A stretch of 42,464 nucleotides of DNA from Thiobacillus denitrificans (GCA_002343685.1 DDRS01000030.1:1-42464), one strand, 5' to 3'. Positions 8,804-19,563 are shown, numbered from the stretch's first letter. Translations and numbers: made by a program. Notes: generated by a model not told the origin, from the sequence alone.

Positions 8804-10221
8804 CGCCGTTCCTCCAGGCGCGGGTCGAATGCATCGCGCACGCCATCGGCAAACAGGTTGGCAGCCAGCACCAAGGTGAACATGAAGACAAAAGCCGCGC
8901 CCAACTGCCACCAGACGACAGGCTCGCGCGCCAGTTCGAGACGTGCGCCGTTGATCATGTTGCCCCAGCTATACATGGCAGGATCGACACCGACACCGAC
9001 ATAGGAGAGCACGGCCTCGGCCAGCACCAGGCCCGAGAAGTCCAGTACGATCGCAATCAGCACGAGGTGAAATACGTTGGGGAAAATGTGGCGGCTGATG
9101 ATGCGTGCGTGCGATACGCCGAACGCCCGTGCCGCCTCGACATAATCGAGCGTCCTGAGCTTGAGTGATTCGCCGCGCAACAGGCGCGCCAGGCTGGTCC
9201 AGCTGGTCACACCCATGATGACGCACAGGGCCAGCAGGCGGACATCGGCGCGCGCTGCCGCGGTGTCGAACAGATCGGGGTGGGCCTCGATGGCAACCTG
9301 TACGATGAGTACCGCTGCCGCGATCAGCAGGACGCCTGGAATGGAATTCAGCACGGTGTAGACATACTGGATGACATCGTCCACCCAGCCGCGGAAATAC
9401 CCTGCCGCAATCCCCAGCACGATCGCCAGCGGCAGTGTGACCAGCGTGGTGAGGGTGCCGATGACCAGGCCGGTGCGGATGCTCTTGAGGCTGATGTAGA
9501 GCACATCCTGTCCGACCTTGTCGGTACCGAAGACATGATAGCCTGCGGCCAGACGGGCCATCACCGCCCCCAATATCAGCATCAGCGTCAACACGATCAC
9601 GACTGTCCGCCCAGGCCAGCCGAGGTGACCCGTTGCCCAGGCAGACAACCAGCCCCCGAGCCTCATCCGCTCATGCCGCGCCTGCCAGGCCGCAAGCAGG
9701 CCGAACAGCAACAGACTGCCCGCCAGGCCCTGCAACAGGCCGACGAGTATGCGCCGGACGATGTCCGGTCCATACTCGTCGGCCTGCTTCAGATGCGCAC
9801 CGCCGTATTTCAGGCGCGGGTAATCCCGAACGGTCGCGCCGCCCCGCTCCGTGAACTCCTTGGCGTACAAGTGCATCGCCAGCGGAGCAGAATAGGTTTT
9901 TTCCTGCTGCGTACGCAATCTGCCTGCCAATGCGTCGAACACAGACAACACTTCGACCGAATATTGCGGCCTGTCTGGCGGGCTGTCGTCCAGTCGTTCA
10001 CGGTAATGCAGCGAGTCGAGCAGACCGATGGCCACGAACACGGCCAGCACCAGCGCCGCACCCATCGCCATGGGGCGCCTCGCCACAGCCGCCCAGGGGG
10101 CGCGCAAGTGCGCGTGACGGCGGATCCACCACACAGCTGCCAGCGATACGATCAGCAGCATGAAAATGAGTGCATCGGTCCACAGCAGGACAGGGACGAA
10201 ATGGGATGTGACCAGGCTCAT
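8800..10221 (-). CDS. Peptide ABC transporter permease (YejE/DppC type) with periplasmic insert
   Basis: A 473-residue inner-membrane permease. The C-terminal part is a standard DppC-like channel domain: a FGTDKVGQDV segment, several membrane helices, and the ATPase-coupling EAA loop EAARAFGVSHARIISRH. The N-terminal part is unusual. Two early helices (about residues 5-30 and 48-65) are followed by about 100 mostly polar residues rich in charged positions, then another helix, before the usual domain begins. This makes the protein roughly 130 residues longer than typical YejE. The ATG at 10221 overlaps the stop of the preceding permease gene (ATGA). The segment between the helices should be periplasmic and could contact the binding protein. 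Confidence 0.9.
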   Translation of the reverse strand: MSLVTSHFVPVLLWTDALIFMLLIVSLAAVWWIRRHAHLRAPWAAVARRPMAMGAALVLAVFVAIGLLDSLHYRERLDDSPPDRPQYSVEVLSVFDALAGRLRTQQEKTYSAPLAMHLYAKEFTERGGATVRDYPRLKYGGAHLKQADEYGPDIVRRILVGLLQGLAGSLLLFGLLAAWQARHERMRLGGWLSAWATGHLGWPGRTVVIVLTLMLILGAVMARLAAGYHVFGTDKVGQDVLYISLKSIRTGLVIGTLTTLVTLPLAIVLGIAAGYFRGWVDDVIQYVYTVLNSIPGVLLIAAAVLIVQVAIEAHPDLFDTAAARADVRLLALCVIMGVTSWTSLARLLRGESLKLRTLDYVEAARAFGVSHARIISRHIFPNVFHLVLIAIVLDFSGLVLAEAVLSYVGVGVDPAMYSWGNMINGARLELAREPVVWWQLGAAFVFMFTLVLAANLFADGVRDAFDPRLEERR

Positions 10222-11195
10222 TGCAGCCGCACCCGAGGATCCACCCACGAATAGGAAATGTCGGTCAGGATCAGGCCGACGATATAGAGAAAGGAGCCCA
10301 GAAACACCATCGCGCGTACCACCGAGAAATCCTGGGCCTGGATCGCATCGATCGTGTAGCTGCCGAGTCCCGGGATGCCGAAAAAGGATTCGGTGATGAG
10401 GCTGCCCATGAACAGCAGTGGCAACACCACCACCGCACCGGTCAGGATGGGGATCATGCCGTTCTTCAACACATGACGGAACAATACCCGAATCTCGGAC
10501 AAGCCTTTGGCACGCGCGGTGCGCACATAATCCTTGCCGATCTCCTCAAGAAAGATCGTGCGGTACCAGCGCGACCCGCTACCGATCCCCGCCACCACGC
10601 TCACCAACACGGGCAGGAGGATGAACTTGAGGCCATGGATGCCCCCCGCATAGCCCGAAATCGGCAACAGGTTCCACAGCTTGGCGATGAAATACTGGCC
10701 GGCGATGATGTAGAACAGCCCGGAGATCGACATCAGGACGACGCACAGTACCACCCCCCACAGGTCGAGATAGGTGGCGCGGAAGAACACCATCAGCAGG
10801 GCGAAGGTGATGTTGACCAGCAGGCCGATCACGAACACCGGCAGCGCGATCGCCAGGCTTGGTCCCATGCGGGTTCGGATTTCGTTGCCGATGTCACGGC
10901 CGTCGTCGCCCTTGCCGAATTGGAACGCGAACATCGCAGCCGAGCGCTGGAAAAAGAGCGTGTCGGTAAGCTGTGCACTGCCGGTTGCCCGGGTATTCAG
11001 CAGCAGCGGTTTGTCGTAGCCGTGTTCGACTTTCCAGCGCTCGATCGCCTCCGGCGTCACGTGTTTGGCGCCGAGTTGCAGCCGCGCCATGTCGTCCGGC
11101 GTATTGACGACGAAGAACAGCGCGAAGGTCAACAGGTTGACGCCGATCAGGATCGGAATGGCATACAGCAAGCGGCGCAGGACATAGGCGAACAT
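10218..11195 (-). CDS. Peptide ABC transporter permease (YejB/DppB type)
   Basis: A 325-residue inner-membrane permease of the DppB/OppB family. It begins with the characteristic N-terminal helix MFAYVLRRLLYAIPILIGV, then a periplasmic loop, and five further hydrophobic segments with the EAA coupling loop ARAKGLSEIRVLFRHVLKN. The last segment ends in the DPRVRLQ tail typical of the family. The ATG at 11195 overlaps the stop of the binding-protein gene by one base (TGATG), so the in-frame extension upstream is not used. It pairs with the longer permease encoded next to form the channel. Confidence 0.93.
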   Translation of the reverse strand: MFAYVLRRLLYAIPILIGVNLLTFALFFVVNTPDDMARLQLGAKHVTPEAIERWKVEHGYDKPLLLNTRATGSAQLTDTLFFQRSAAMFAFQFGKGDDGRDIGNEIRTRMGPSLAIALPVFVIGLLVNITFALLMVFFRATYLDLWGVVLCVVLMSISGLFYIIAGQYFIAKLWNLLPISGYAGGIHGLKFILLPVLVSVVAGIGSGSRWYRTIFLEEIGKDYVRTARAKGLSEIRVLFRHVLKNGMIPILTGAVVVLPLLFMGSLITESFFGIPGLGSYTIDAIQAQDFSVVRAMVFLGSFLYIVGLILTDISYSWVDPRVRLQ

Positions 11196-13357
11196 CAGGC
11201 GGTCGTCCTCTCGCGCCGGCGCCAGGCGACCACTGCCGGCGCGATGATGGCAATTACGCCACCGGCCAGCAGCATGATCGGCCACAACACGGGACGGTTC
11301 CATTCTGCACGCCGGGCGGCACGCAGATCCGGGTCGATACGCCGGTACTTGAGCGTATTGTTGGCCATCAGGTTGGGTTTGACGTTATGGACCCAGTCAT
11401 GGCGCAAGCCGAAGGATTTGGGGTAGTAGGCAAAAATCCAGGGGGCATCGCGGCGCACGATCTCGAGCATGGCATTGATCACCTGCTGACGCTCGGGGCC
11501 GTTGTCCATATCCTTCATGCGCTCGAACAGGCGGTTGAATTCGGGGTTGTCGTAGTTGGCTGCGTTCTCGCCGCCGGTGGTCACTTTCTTGTTCGGCCCA
11601 TACAGCAGGAAGAAAAAGTTTTCCGGATCGGGATAGTCTGCGTTCCAGCCCCATTCGAACAATTGGGCATTGCCCTTGCGCATCTTGTCCTGGAAGCGGT
11701 TGTAATCGGTGCCACGTACGACCAGCTGCACATTGAGCTTGTCGAGCTGCTTCTTCATCCAGTCGAGCCGCGACTTGGTATCGGGGCCGCTTGCCATGGT
11801 GTCGAAGTAGAGCACCAGCGGCTCGCCGGTTTTGGCGTTGCGGCCATTGGGATACCCCGCCTCGGCCAGCAGCTTTCTCGCCATCTCGATGGGATGCCTC
11901 ACGATCTTGCCGCCATGCGCCTCGTACACATACGGATTCAGCCCTGCCACACCGTCGACGTATCCGAACAGCCCGGGTGGGATCGGCCCCTGTGCCGGAA
12001 TACCGCGGCCGTTCAGGAAAATGGAAATGAATTCGTCGTAGTCGAACGCGATGGAAATTGCCTGCCTCAGCTTGCGGCGATCCTCCCCCTGGCCGCCCAC
12101 CACAGGATCGAGCATGTTGAAGCCCACGTACCAGATCGAAGCCGCTACCGCAGTAACGAGATGGATACCCTTCTCGCGCATGCTGTCGGTCAGCCGCGGA
12201 TCGCCACCCGCCGAGAACTGCACGGCCTGGTCGAAGCTGTCCGAGCTGATGCCGGAACTGTCGTAATAGCCCTGCAGAAACTTGCTCCAGTAAGGGATGG
12301 TTTCCTTTTCCAGACTGAACACAGCCTTGTCCACGAACGGCAGCGGCTTGCCCGCGTCCGCCAGCAGACCCGCCTGGCGATCCGCCGCATCACCGTCCTC
12401 GGGATAGGTTTCGCCGTGGTAGTAGGGATTCTTTGTCAACACCATGCGGCGGTTGGGATCATTCTCGGAAAGATAATACGCGCCGGTACCAACCGGCTGC
12501 CAGTCGAGCGTGAGATTCCTGTCCGCCATACCCGACTGCGCGTAGAAGGCGTCGGCCTCCCATGGGACAGGGGCGAAGAATGGCATCGCCAGCCAATAGA
12601 TGAACTGCGGGTATTTTCCCTTTATGCGGATTCGATACGTATAGCGATCCACCACTTCCGCACCCGCCAGCGGAAAATCATTCAAGTTCAGTTCCGTGCC
12701 GGGATGCGCCCTGGAGGCCTTTTCCAACATGTCGCCAAGCGCTTTCAGGCCGACGATATGCTCCGACATCAGCCCGAAAATTGGAGAACTCAGACGGGGA
12801 TTGGCCAGCCGCTTGATCTCGTATACATAGTCGGCAGCGACGAGTTCGCGGGTGCCTGTCTGTGGAAAGTCGCTGATCTGCGTCTTGTCCTTCAGCGCGG
12901 CCATGTCCAACGCATGATAGAGAAAGCGGCCCGTGGCATCCCGTGCAAATGCCGGGTGCGGCTGATAGCGGATGCCGGGACGGATCCGGATTTCGTACAC
13001 GCTTTCGGCGATGGCTGTGGCGGGTGCATTATCGGCAAGCGGCTGGCCAGCCGCGTTGAAATAGCGGGGCTTGGGCACGGCTTCGGCCGTCAGCGGGATC
13101 AGCGTATACGGGCGCTTGAGGAAATGGTACTGCAGGGGCGGTTCGTAAATCTGCCCGGTAAATTCGGCTTCGTTCGAGCTGTAAGAACGGGCCGGGTCGA
13201 GATGTTTGGGACGTTCGGAAAACGCGCTGTACAACACATTGGCATGCGCATCGGCGTCGGGGTAGGGATTGTTCCAGCTGTCGGAGCAGCCTGCCATCAG
13301 GCCCAAGCCTATCCCCAGCAAGCCCAACCTCGATAAAATTGCTCCGATACGCACCAT
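11195..13357 (-). CDS. Peptide-binding lipoprotein (SBP family 5) with C-terminal membrane helix
   Basis: A 720-residue extracellular solute-binding protein of family 5, the first gene of the ABC transporter operon. The start at 13357 gives a signal peptide with lipobox LMAGC, so the mature protein should be a lipoprotein with an N-terminal Cys near residue 24. The body has family features such as LDPARSYSS, EPPLQYH, and the late segment FEWGWNADYPDPENFF. It is longer than usual (about 530-600) and ends with a hydrophobic helix (LWPIMLLAGGVIAIIAPAVVAW) and a basic RRRER tail, which predicts a second anchor in the inner membrane. The upstream region is shared with the divergent fabI gene. The substrate is unknown; peptides are the family default. 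Confidence 0.92.
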   Translation of the reverse strand: MVRIGAILSRLGLLGIGLGLMAGCSDSWNNPYPDADAHANVLYSAFSERPKHLDPARSYSSNEAEFTGQIYEPPLQYHFLKRPYTLIPLTAEAVPKPRYFNAAGQPLADNAPATAIAESVYEIRIRPGIRYQPHPAFARDATGRFLYHALDMAALKDKTQISDFPQTGTRELVAADYVYEIKRLANPRLSSPIFGLMSEHIVGLKALGDMLEKASRAHPGTELNLNDFPLAGAEVVDRYTYRIRIKGKYPQFIYWLAMPFFAPVPWEADAFYAQSGMADRNLTLDWQPVGTGAYYLSENDPNRRMVLTKNPYYHGETYPEDGDAADRQAGLLADAGKPLPFVDKAVFSLEKETIPYWSKFLQGYYDSSGISSDSFDQAVQFSAGGDPRLTDSMREKGIHLVTAVAASIWYVGFNMLDPVVGGQGEDRRKLRQAISIAFDYDEFISIFLNGRGIPAQGPIPPGLFGYVDGVAGLNPYVYEAHGGKIVRHPIEMARKLLAEAGYPNGRNAKTGEPLVLYFDTMASGPDTKSRLDWMKKQLDKLNVQLVVRGTDYNRFQDKMRKGNAQLFEWGWNADYPDPENFFFLLYGPNKKVTTGGENAANYDNPEFNRLFERMKDMDNGPERQQVINAMLEIVRRDAPWIFAYYPKSFGLRHDWVHNVKPNLMANNTLKYRRIDPDLRAARRAEWNRPVLWPIMLLAGGVIAIIAPAVVAWRRRERTTA

Positions 13358-13396
13358 GGCGCCAGTGTACCCAAGCGCGTCGCCAACGTCAGCCGT

Positions 13397-13402
13397 TATA
13401 AT
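13397..13402 (+). promoter_or_regulatory. -10 element of the fabI promoter
   Basis: A perfect TATAAT lies 29 bases before the fabI ATG, in the 74-base gap between fabI and the divergent peptide-binding protein gene. No good -35 hexamer is seen at 16-18 bases upstream, so the element may depend on an activator or on other contacts. The expected leader is about 23 bases. Confidence 0.55.
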
Positions 13403-13431
13403 CCGGGGCAACTCAACTCTTCGAGACCATC

Positions 13432-14211
13432 ATGGGATTTCTTGCAGGAAAACGCTTGCTGATCACCGGCGTGATATCCAACCGCTCCATCGCCTACGGT
13501 ATTGCCTCGGCATGCAAGCGCGAAGGCGCCGAACTGGCCTTCACCTATCAAGGCGATCGCATCAAGGATCGCGTGACCGATTTTGCCAAGGAATTCGGCT
13601 CCAGCCTGGTGTTTCCGTGTGACGTCGGCAGCGACGAGCAGATCGACGCGCTGTTCGCGGAACTCGGCAAACACTGGGACGGCTTCGATGGCCTGGTTCA
13701 TTCGATCGCGTTTGCGCCAAAGGAGGCCCTTGCCGGCGACTTTCTTTCCGCTGTCACCCGGGAAAACTTTCGCATCGCCCACGACATCAGCTCCTACAGC
13801 TTTGCTGCACTGGCCAAGGCGGCCTTGCCGATGCTGGAAGGCCGCAAGGCAGCGTTGCTGACCCTGTCCTATCTGGGTGCGATCCGGTCGGTCCCCAACT
13901 ACAACGTCATGGGCCTGGCCAAGGCCAGCCTGGAATCCAACGTGTACTACATGGCCCAGAGCCTGGGACCCAAGGGTATCCGTGTTAACGCGGTGTCGGC
14001 CGGTCCGATCAAGACGCTGGCCGCCAGCGGTATCGCCAACTTCGGCGAGAAGCTCGACCTCGTCGCCCAGAATGCGCCCCTCCGCCGCAACGTGACGATA
14101 GAAGAAGTCGGCAATGCCGCAGCCTTCCTGCTATCCGATCTGGCGTCGGGGATTACAGGCGAAATCACCTATGTCGACGCCGGGTTCAACTCGACCGCAG
14201 GCGCAGAATAA
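13432..14211 (+). CDS. fabI: Enoyl-[acyl-carrier-protein] reductase, NADH-dependent
   Basis: A 259-residue enzyme of the SDR fold that performs the last reduction of each cycle of type II fatty acid synthesis. The N-terminus GKRLLITGVISNRSIAYGIA is the FabI nucleotide-binding loop. The catalytic residues are Y147 (SYLGA), Y157 and K164 in YNVMGLAK. The SAGPIKTLAASGI segment and the C-terminal DAGFN are typical. Residue 93, in HSIAFAPKE, is Ala where E. coli and many other FabI have Gly; substitutions of that Gly are known to lower triclosan or diazaborine sensitivity in E. coli. It appears to be a single-gene unit, with its own -10 element upstream and a strong terminator downstream. Confidence 0.97.
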   Translation: MGFLAGKRLLITGVISNRSIAYGIASACKREGAELAFTYQGDRIKDRVTDFAKEFGSSLVFPCDVGSDEQIDALFAELGKHWDGFDGLVHSIAFAPKEALAGDFLSAVTRENFRIAHDISSYSFAALAKAALPMLEGRKAALLTLSYLGAIRSVPNYNVMGLAKASLESNVYYMAQSLGPKGIRVNAVSAGPIKTLAASGIANFGEKLDLVAQNAPLRRNVTIEEVGNAAAFLLSDLASGITGEITYVDAGFNSTAGAE

Positions 14212-14227
14212 TCCTGCCCGTTGCACC

Positions 14228-14260
14228 AATAAAAAACGCGCCCAAGGCGCGTTTTTTATT
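14228..14260. terminator. Perfect bidirectional terminator between fabI and ppiD
   Basis: A 15-base-pair perfect inverted repeat, left arm 14228-14242 and right arm 14246-14260, with a three-base CAA loop. The stem has a GCGCC/GGCGC core and runs of A and T outside it, so each strand ends in a U-tract. It can stop transcription of fabI (plus) and of ppiD (minus), which converge here. Confidence 0.93.
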
Positions 14261-14274
14261 GTCATGCAACCGCG

Positions 14275-16170
14275 TCATCTACCTTCGATCGCATTCGGCT
14301 GGATTTTCACTTTCTGCCCTGCGGTGATCAGTGCCAGCATCGCCTTCATGTCCGCGCGCTGCTGCGCCTGCGTCACGCCGGAGGAGACCGACGCCAGCAA
14401 CGCAGGATCCGGCGTGCCCGCCTCCACCACGCGACTGATCCGCACGATCCGATATGAGCCATCTGGCCGTGCGAAACCCGTATAGGCCGGCAGCTTGTCG
14501 GTATTCGCCCGGAATACCGCTTGGATGCCGGCCGCATCCAGCTCGGCAAACGGCTGACGCCCCACCACCTTGAACGCCGACCAGTTCAAACCCGCTTCAT
14601 CGCCCTTTTCGAGCGTCCTGATAGTCGCTTCGCCCTTCTGGGCCAACAGCTTGGCGCTCTGCTCGGCACGCAGCCTGGTCTCGATCGCCGCGGATACTTC
14701 TGTCAACGGACGCAGTCGGGCCGGCCGATGATCGATTACCCGCGCCGCCACCAGCATGCCGGGTTGCACCTCGATGGCTTCGGTGTTCTGCTTCGACTTG
14801 ATCGACTCGGGACTGAACAAAGCGGCCGACAACGTGGCATTGTTGAATGGCGGCGGCGCCGACTTGACGCTCATCCAGTCGCTCTGCCTGATGCTGAGCT
14901 TGGCTGCGGTAGCGGCAGGCTGCAGGGACTGCGCGTTTTCATAGACCAGGTTGCCAAAGTTGTCAGCCAAGTCCGCAAAGACTTTTTGCGCCTGCTGCTT
15001 GCGCAGCTCATCGACGACCTCGGCACGCACCTCGTTCAGCGGCGCCAGCTTGGCAGGCTGGATGCCATCCAGCCGGATGATGTGATAACCAAAATCACTT
15101 TCGACCGGCCCCCGGATTTCGTGGGGCTTCATGCTGAACACGGCATCCTCGAAAGGCTTGACCATCATGCCGCGAGCAAAGCTCCCCAAGCTGCCATCCT
15201 GTGCAGCCGAACCCGGGTCCTGCGACTCGGTGCGCGCCAGCTCGGCGAAGCGCTCCGGCGATTTCTGCAGGAGCTGGACCAACTCGGTCGCCTTAGCCTT
15301 GGCCTTGGCCCGCGTTGCGGCGTCGGCATTCTTATCCACCGCAATCAGGATGTGGCTTGCACTGCGTTGTTCGGGCCGCCCAAACTTTGTCGCATTGGCC
15401 GCATAGTAGTCGGCCACTTCCTTGTCGCTCACCGCGATACCGGCCGCCACGCTGGCCTTGTCCAACACCAGATATTCGGCGCGGATCTGTTCAGGCTCGG
15501 TGAATTCGGCTTTGTGGGTCGCGTAATCACGTTCCACGTCGGCTTGCGCGACCTTGACGTCCGAAGCCACGGTGGAGGCCGGCAGGTCAGCCCAGGCGAT
15601 TTCACGCTGTTGTGAGACGAGGCGCGCAATCTGCGTCAGCGACGTATTCGACGGAAAGGCCGCGAGCGTCACCGGACTGGCTACGACATCCAGCATGAAT
15701 CCCTGGCGCAACTCGTTTTCAAAGGCTGCCGGCGTACGGCCATTCTGGCGCAAGACCGCTTCGTAACGCTGCTGGGAGAATTTGCCGTCCTGCTGGAACG
15801 CCGGAATCTGAGCGAGCACGGAAGCAAGATATGCATCGGGCGCCAGGAATTTGTTTTTTTGCGCATCCAGCAACAAGGCCTTGCGCTCGATCAGGCTGTC
15901 GAGCACCTGTTTGCGGAAATCGGCGCGCTCCGGGACAGCGGGATCGAACGCAGCCCCAAGCGCCTCGCGCATGCGATCGGTCTGCGCCTGGATTTCCCGT
16001 GCCAGTTCTTCGCGCGAAATCCCCACATCGCCAACCTCGGCGACCATGCCGCCGCTTTTGTCGCCCCTCATGTAGGAGTCCACGCCAAACAAGGCGAAGG
16101 TGATTGCAATCAAGGCCAGTATGGCTTTGGCCAGCCAACCCTGTGCATGCTTGCGGATTGCTTCGAGCAC
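14275..16170 (-). CDS. ppiD: Periplasmic folding chaperone / peptidyl-prolyl isomerase PpiD
   Basis: A 631-residue inner-membrane-anchored chaperone that assists proteins leaving the Sec translocon. One membrane helix lies near residues 13-33 after a short basic N-terminus (KHAQGWLAKA). It is followed by a SurA-N-like helical domain, a parvulin PpiC domain with SASHILI, SFARGMMVKPFEDAVFSM and the FGYHIIRL end strand, and a C-terminal domain. Length matches the E. coli protein (623). The start is a GTG with GGAG about nine bases before it. It follows hupB and two tRNA genes, so the tig-clpP-clpX-lon-hupB-ppiD order of E. coli is kept. A terminator separates it from the tRNA genes, so it needs its own promoter in the 130 bases upstream, which I could not pick out with confidence. 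Confidence 0.95.
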   Translation of the reverse strand: MLEAIRKHAQGWLAKAILALIAITFALFGVDSYMRGDKSGGMVAEVGDVGISREELAREIQAQTDRMREALGAAFDPAVPERADFRKQVLDSLIERKALLLDAQKNKFLAPDAYLASVLAQIPAFQQDGKFSQQRYEAVLRQNGRTPAAFENELRQGFMLDVVASPVTLAAFPSNTSLTQIARLVSQQREIAWADLPASTVASDVKVAQADVERDYATHKAEFTEPEQIRAEYLVLDKASVAAGIAVSDKEVADYYAANATKFGRPEQRSASHILIAVDKNADAATRAKAKAKATELVQLLQKSPERFAELARTESQDPGSAAQDGSLGSFARGMMVKPFEDAVFSMKPHEIRGPVESDFGYHIIRLDGIQPAKLAPLNEVRAEVVDELRKQQAQKVFADLADNFGNLVYENAQSLQPAATAAKLSIRQSDWMSVKSAPPPFNNATLSAALFSPESIKSKQNTEAIEVQPGMLVAARVIDHRPARLRPLTEVSAAIETRLRAEQSAKLLAQKGEATIRTLEKGDEAGLNWSAFKVVGRQPFAELDAAGIQAVFRANTDKLPAYTGFARPDGSYRIVRISRVVEAGTPDPALLASVSSGVTQAQQRADMKAMLALITAGQKVKIQPNAIEGR

Positions 16171-16300
16171 GGTCTTTTACTCCGAAAAAAACGTCAGCGC
16201 GGATTTTCGCGCACTTTGCGCTTCGCGTCTCGCCCTGGTGCGATTAAATATGGTCGCCATGAAATGGGCACGAGAAAACCCAAGACATGGAATACAAATG

Positions 16301-16329
16301 AAAAAAGGCGAACTCGCGTTCGCCTTTTT
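16301..16329 (-). terminator. Terminator after tRNA-Asp
   Basis: A 12-base-pair perfect stem with a four-base loop, arms 16302-16313 and 16318-16329, core GGCGAAC, followed on the minus strand by a run of six T. It begins six bases after the CCA end of tRNA-Asp and should end the tRNA-Val/tRNA-Asp transcript. Its A/T flanks could also allow some termination on the plus strand. Confidence 0.9.
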
Positions 16330-16334
16330 GGTGT

Positions 16335-16411
16335 TGGCGGAGTGGACGGGACTCGAACCCGCGACCCCCGGCGTGACAGGCCGGTATTCTAACCAACTGA
16401 ACTACCACTCC
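16335..16411 (-). tRNA. tRNA-Asp (GTC)
   Basis: A 77-base cloverleaf with the CCA end encoded. The acceptor stem GGAGTGG pairs with CCACTCC, the anticodon stem CGGC/GCCG carries loop CTGTCAC with anticodon GTC, and the T arm carries GTTCGAA. It is separated by 59 bases from tRNA-Val and is probably co-transcribed with it. Confidence 0.96.
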
Positions 16412-16470
16412 CTTGTGCTGCAAAAAACTGTACTGCCTAGTACTCGACCGCTTATTTTTTCTTACCCGGC

Positions 16471-16546
16471 TGGTGGGTGCTGAGGGGTTCGAACCCCCGA
16501 CATTCGCCTTGTAAGGGCGACGCTCTACCAGCTGAGCTAAGCACCC
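16471..16546 (-). tRNA. tRNA-Val (TAC)
   Basis: A 76-base cloverleaf with encoded CCA. The acceptor stem GGGTGCT pairs with AGCACCC, and the anticodon arm has stem TCGCC/GGCGA and loop CTTACAA with anticodon TAC. The T arm has GTTCGAA. It is the first gene of a two-tRNA unit between hupB and ppiD. Confidence 0.96.
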
Positions 16547-16559
16547 GACAAAGACCAAA

Positions 16560-16589
16560 ATTCTACAACATTTTTTTCGACCCTGCCAA
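16560..16589 (-). promoter_or_regulatory. Promoter of the tRNA-Val/tRNA-Asp unit
   Basis: On the minus strand a TTGGCA -35 (16584-16589) and a TAGAAT -10 (16560-16565) are separated by 18 bases. The expected start point, near 16553, is about seven bases before the mature 5' end of tRNA-Val. It lies directly after hupB. Confidence 0.7.
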
Positions 16590-16608
16590 GCACTCGCGGA
16601 CTTTATTA

Positions 16609-16881
16609 TTAATTGATGGCGTCTTTCAGGCCCTTGCCGGCGCGGAATTTCGGTACTTTCGCAGCTTTGATCTTGATGCTTGCGCCGGTACGCGGATTAC
16701 GGCCAGTACGTGCGGCACGCTTACCCACATAGAAGCTGCCAAAACCCACCAGCGTCACCATGTCGCCCTTCTTCAGCGCTTTCTTGACTGCCTCGACCGT
16801 TGCGTCCAGCGCACGACCTGCAGCAGCTTTGGAAATGTCAGCCGAGTCAGCGATGGCGTCAATCAATTCGGATTTGTTCAC
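16609..16881 (-). CDS. hupB: DNA-binding protein HU (beta type)
   Basis: A 90-residue nucleoid protein that bends and compacts DNA as a dimer. It shows the full HU pattern: MNKSELIDAIA at the N-terminus, the VGFGSFYVGKRAARTGRNP arm with the DNA-intercalating Pro, and the KVPKFRAGKGLKDAIN end. The start is a GTG, supported by an AAGGGG ribosome site seven bases before it. It follows lon, as in E. coli, but has its own strong promoter and lies after the lon terminator. Confidence 0.97.
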   Translation of the reverse strand: MNKSELIDAIADSADISKAAAGRALDATVEAVKKALKKGDMVTLVGFGSFYVGKRAARTGRNPRTGASIKIKAAKVPKFRAGKGLKDAIN

Positions 16882-16928
16882 GTGTTATCCCCTTCACTCA
16901 AGTGGCACAGGAAAACCCTGTGGCCGCT

Positions 16929-16958
16929 TTTATAGCAACCCGCAAAACCTTGTGTCAA
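16929..16958 (-). promoter_or_regulatory. hupB promoter
   Basis: On the minus strand a perfect TTGACA -35 (16953-16958) and a TATAAA -10 (16929-16934) with an 18-base spacer. The hupB GTG is about 48 bases further on. The strength fits an abundant nucleoid protein. Confidence 0.85.
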
Positions 16959-16979
16959 GCGGTTTCCCGGGCCATTGCC

Positions 16980-17007
16980 AAAAAAATCCCGCGACTGGCG
17001 CGGGATT
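16980..17007 (-). terminator. lon terminator
   Basis: A nine-base-pair perfect stem (arms 16985-16993 and 16999-17007, CGCGGGATT type) with a five-base loop, followed on the minus strand by seven T. It lies 22 bases after the lon stop and separates lon from hupB. Confidence 0.9.
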
Positions 17008-17029
17008 CCGGCGGGTGGTCAGAAAATAC

Positions 17030-19444
<2,415 letters not shown>

Positions 19445-19502
19445 CATGATTCCTGGTAAGGGTTAAGGAAAGGATGCGCGGCACTCAACCACGCTCATCC
19501 AC

Positions 19503-19530
19503 AATTGGGGGGCATAGTTTGGAATTCAAG
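19503..19530 (-). promoter_or_regulatory. Sigma-32-like heat-shock promoter of lon
   Basis: On the minus strand CTTGAAT (19524-19530) and CCCCAATT (19503-19510) are separated by 13 bases. This fits the E. coli RpoH consensus (CTTGAAA, 13-15 bases, CCCCATNT) closely. It lies in the 119-base gap between clpX and lon, about 60 bases before the lon ATG. Confidence 0.7.
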
Positions 19531-19558
19531 ATGGCTGACAGGTTCCCTATCAGCCATC
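19530..19558. other. Inverted repeat after clpX
   Basis: A nine-base-pair perfect stem (GATGGCTGA, 19530-19538, with TCAGCCATC, 19550-19558). A C-A mismatch and three more pairs inside it close a three-base loop. It starts five bases after the clpX stop. No U-tract follows, so it is more likely a 3'-end stabilising hairpin or a weak terminator than an efficient one. It abuts the -35 of the lon promoter. Confidence 0.6.
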
Positions 19559-19563
19559 CAGGT

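Noticed and set aside
11387..13336. Long open frame (649 codons) on the plus strand
   Set aside because: It is antisense to the binding-protein gene, has no recognisable domain, and is explained by the codon bias of a high-GC gene on the other strand.
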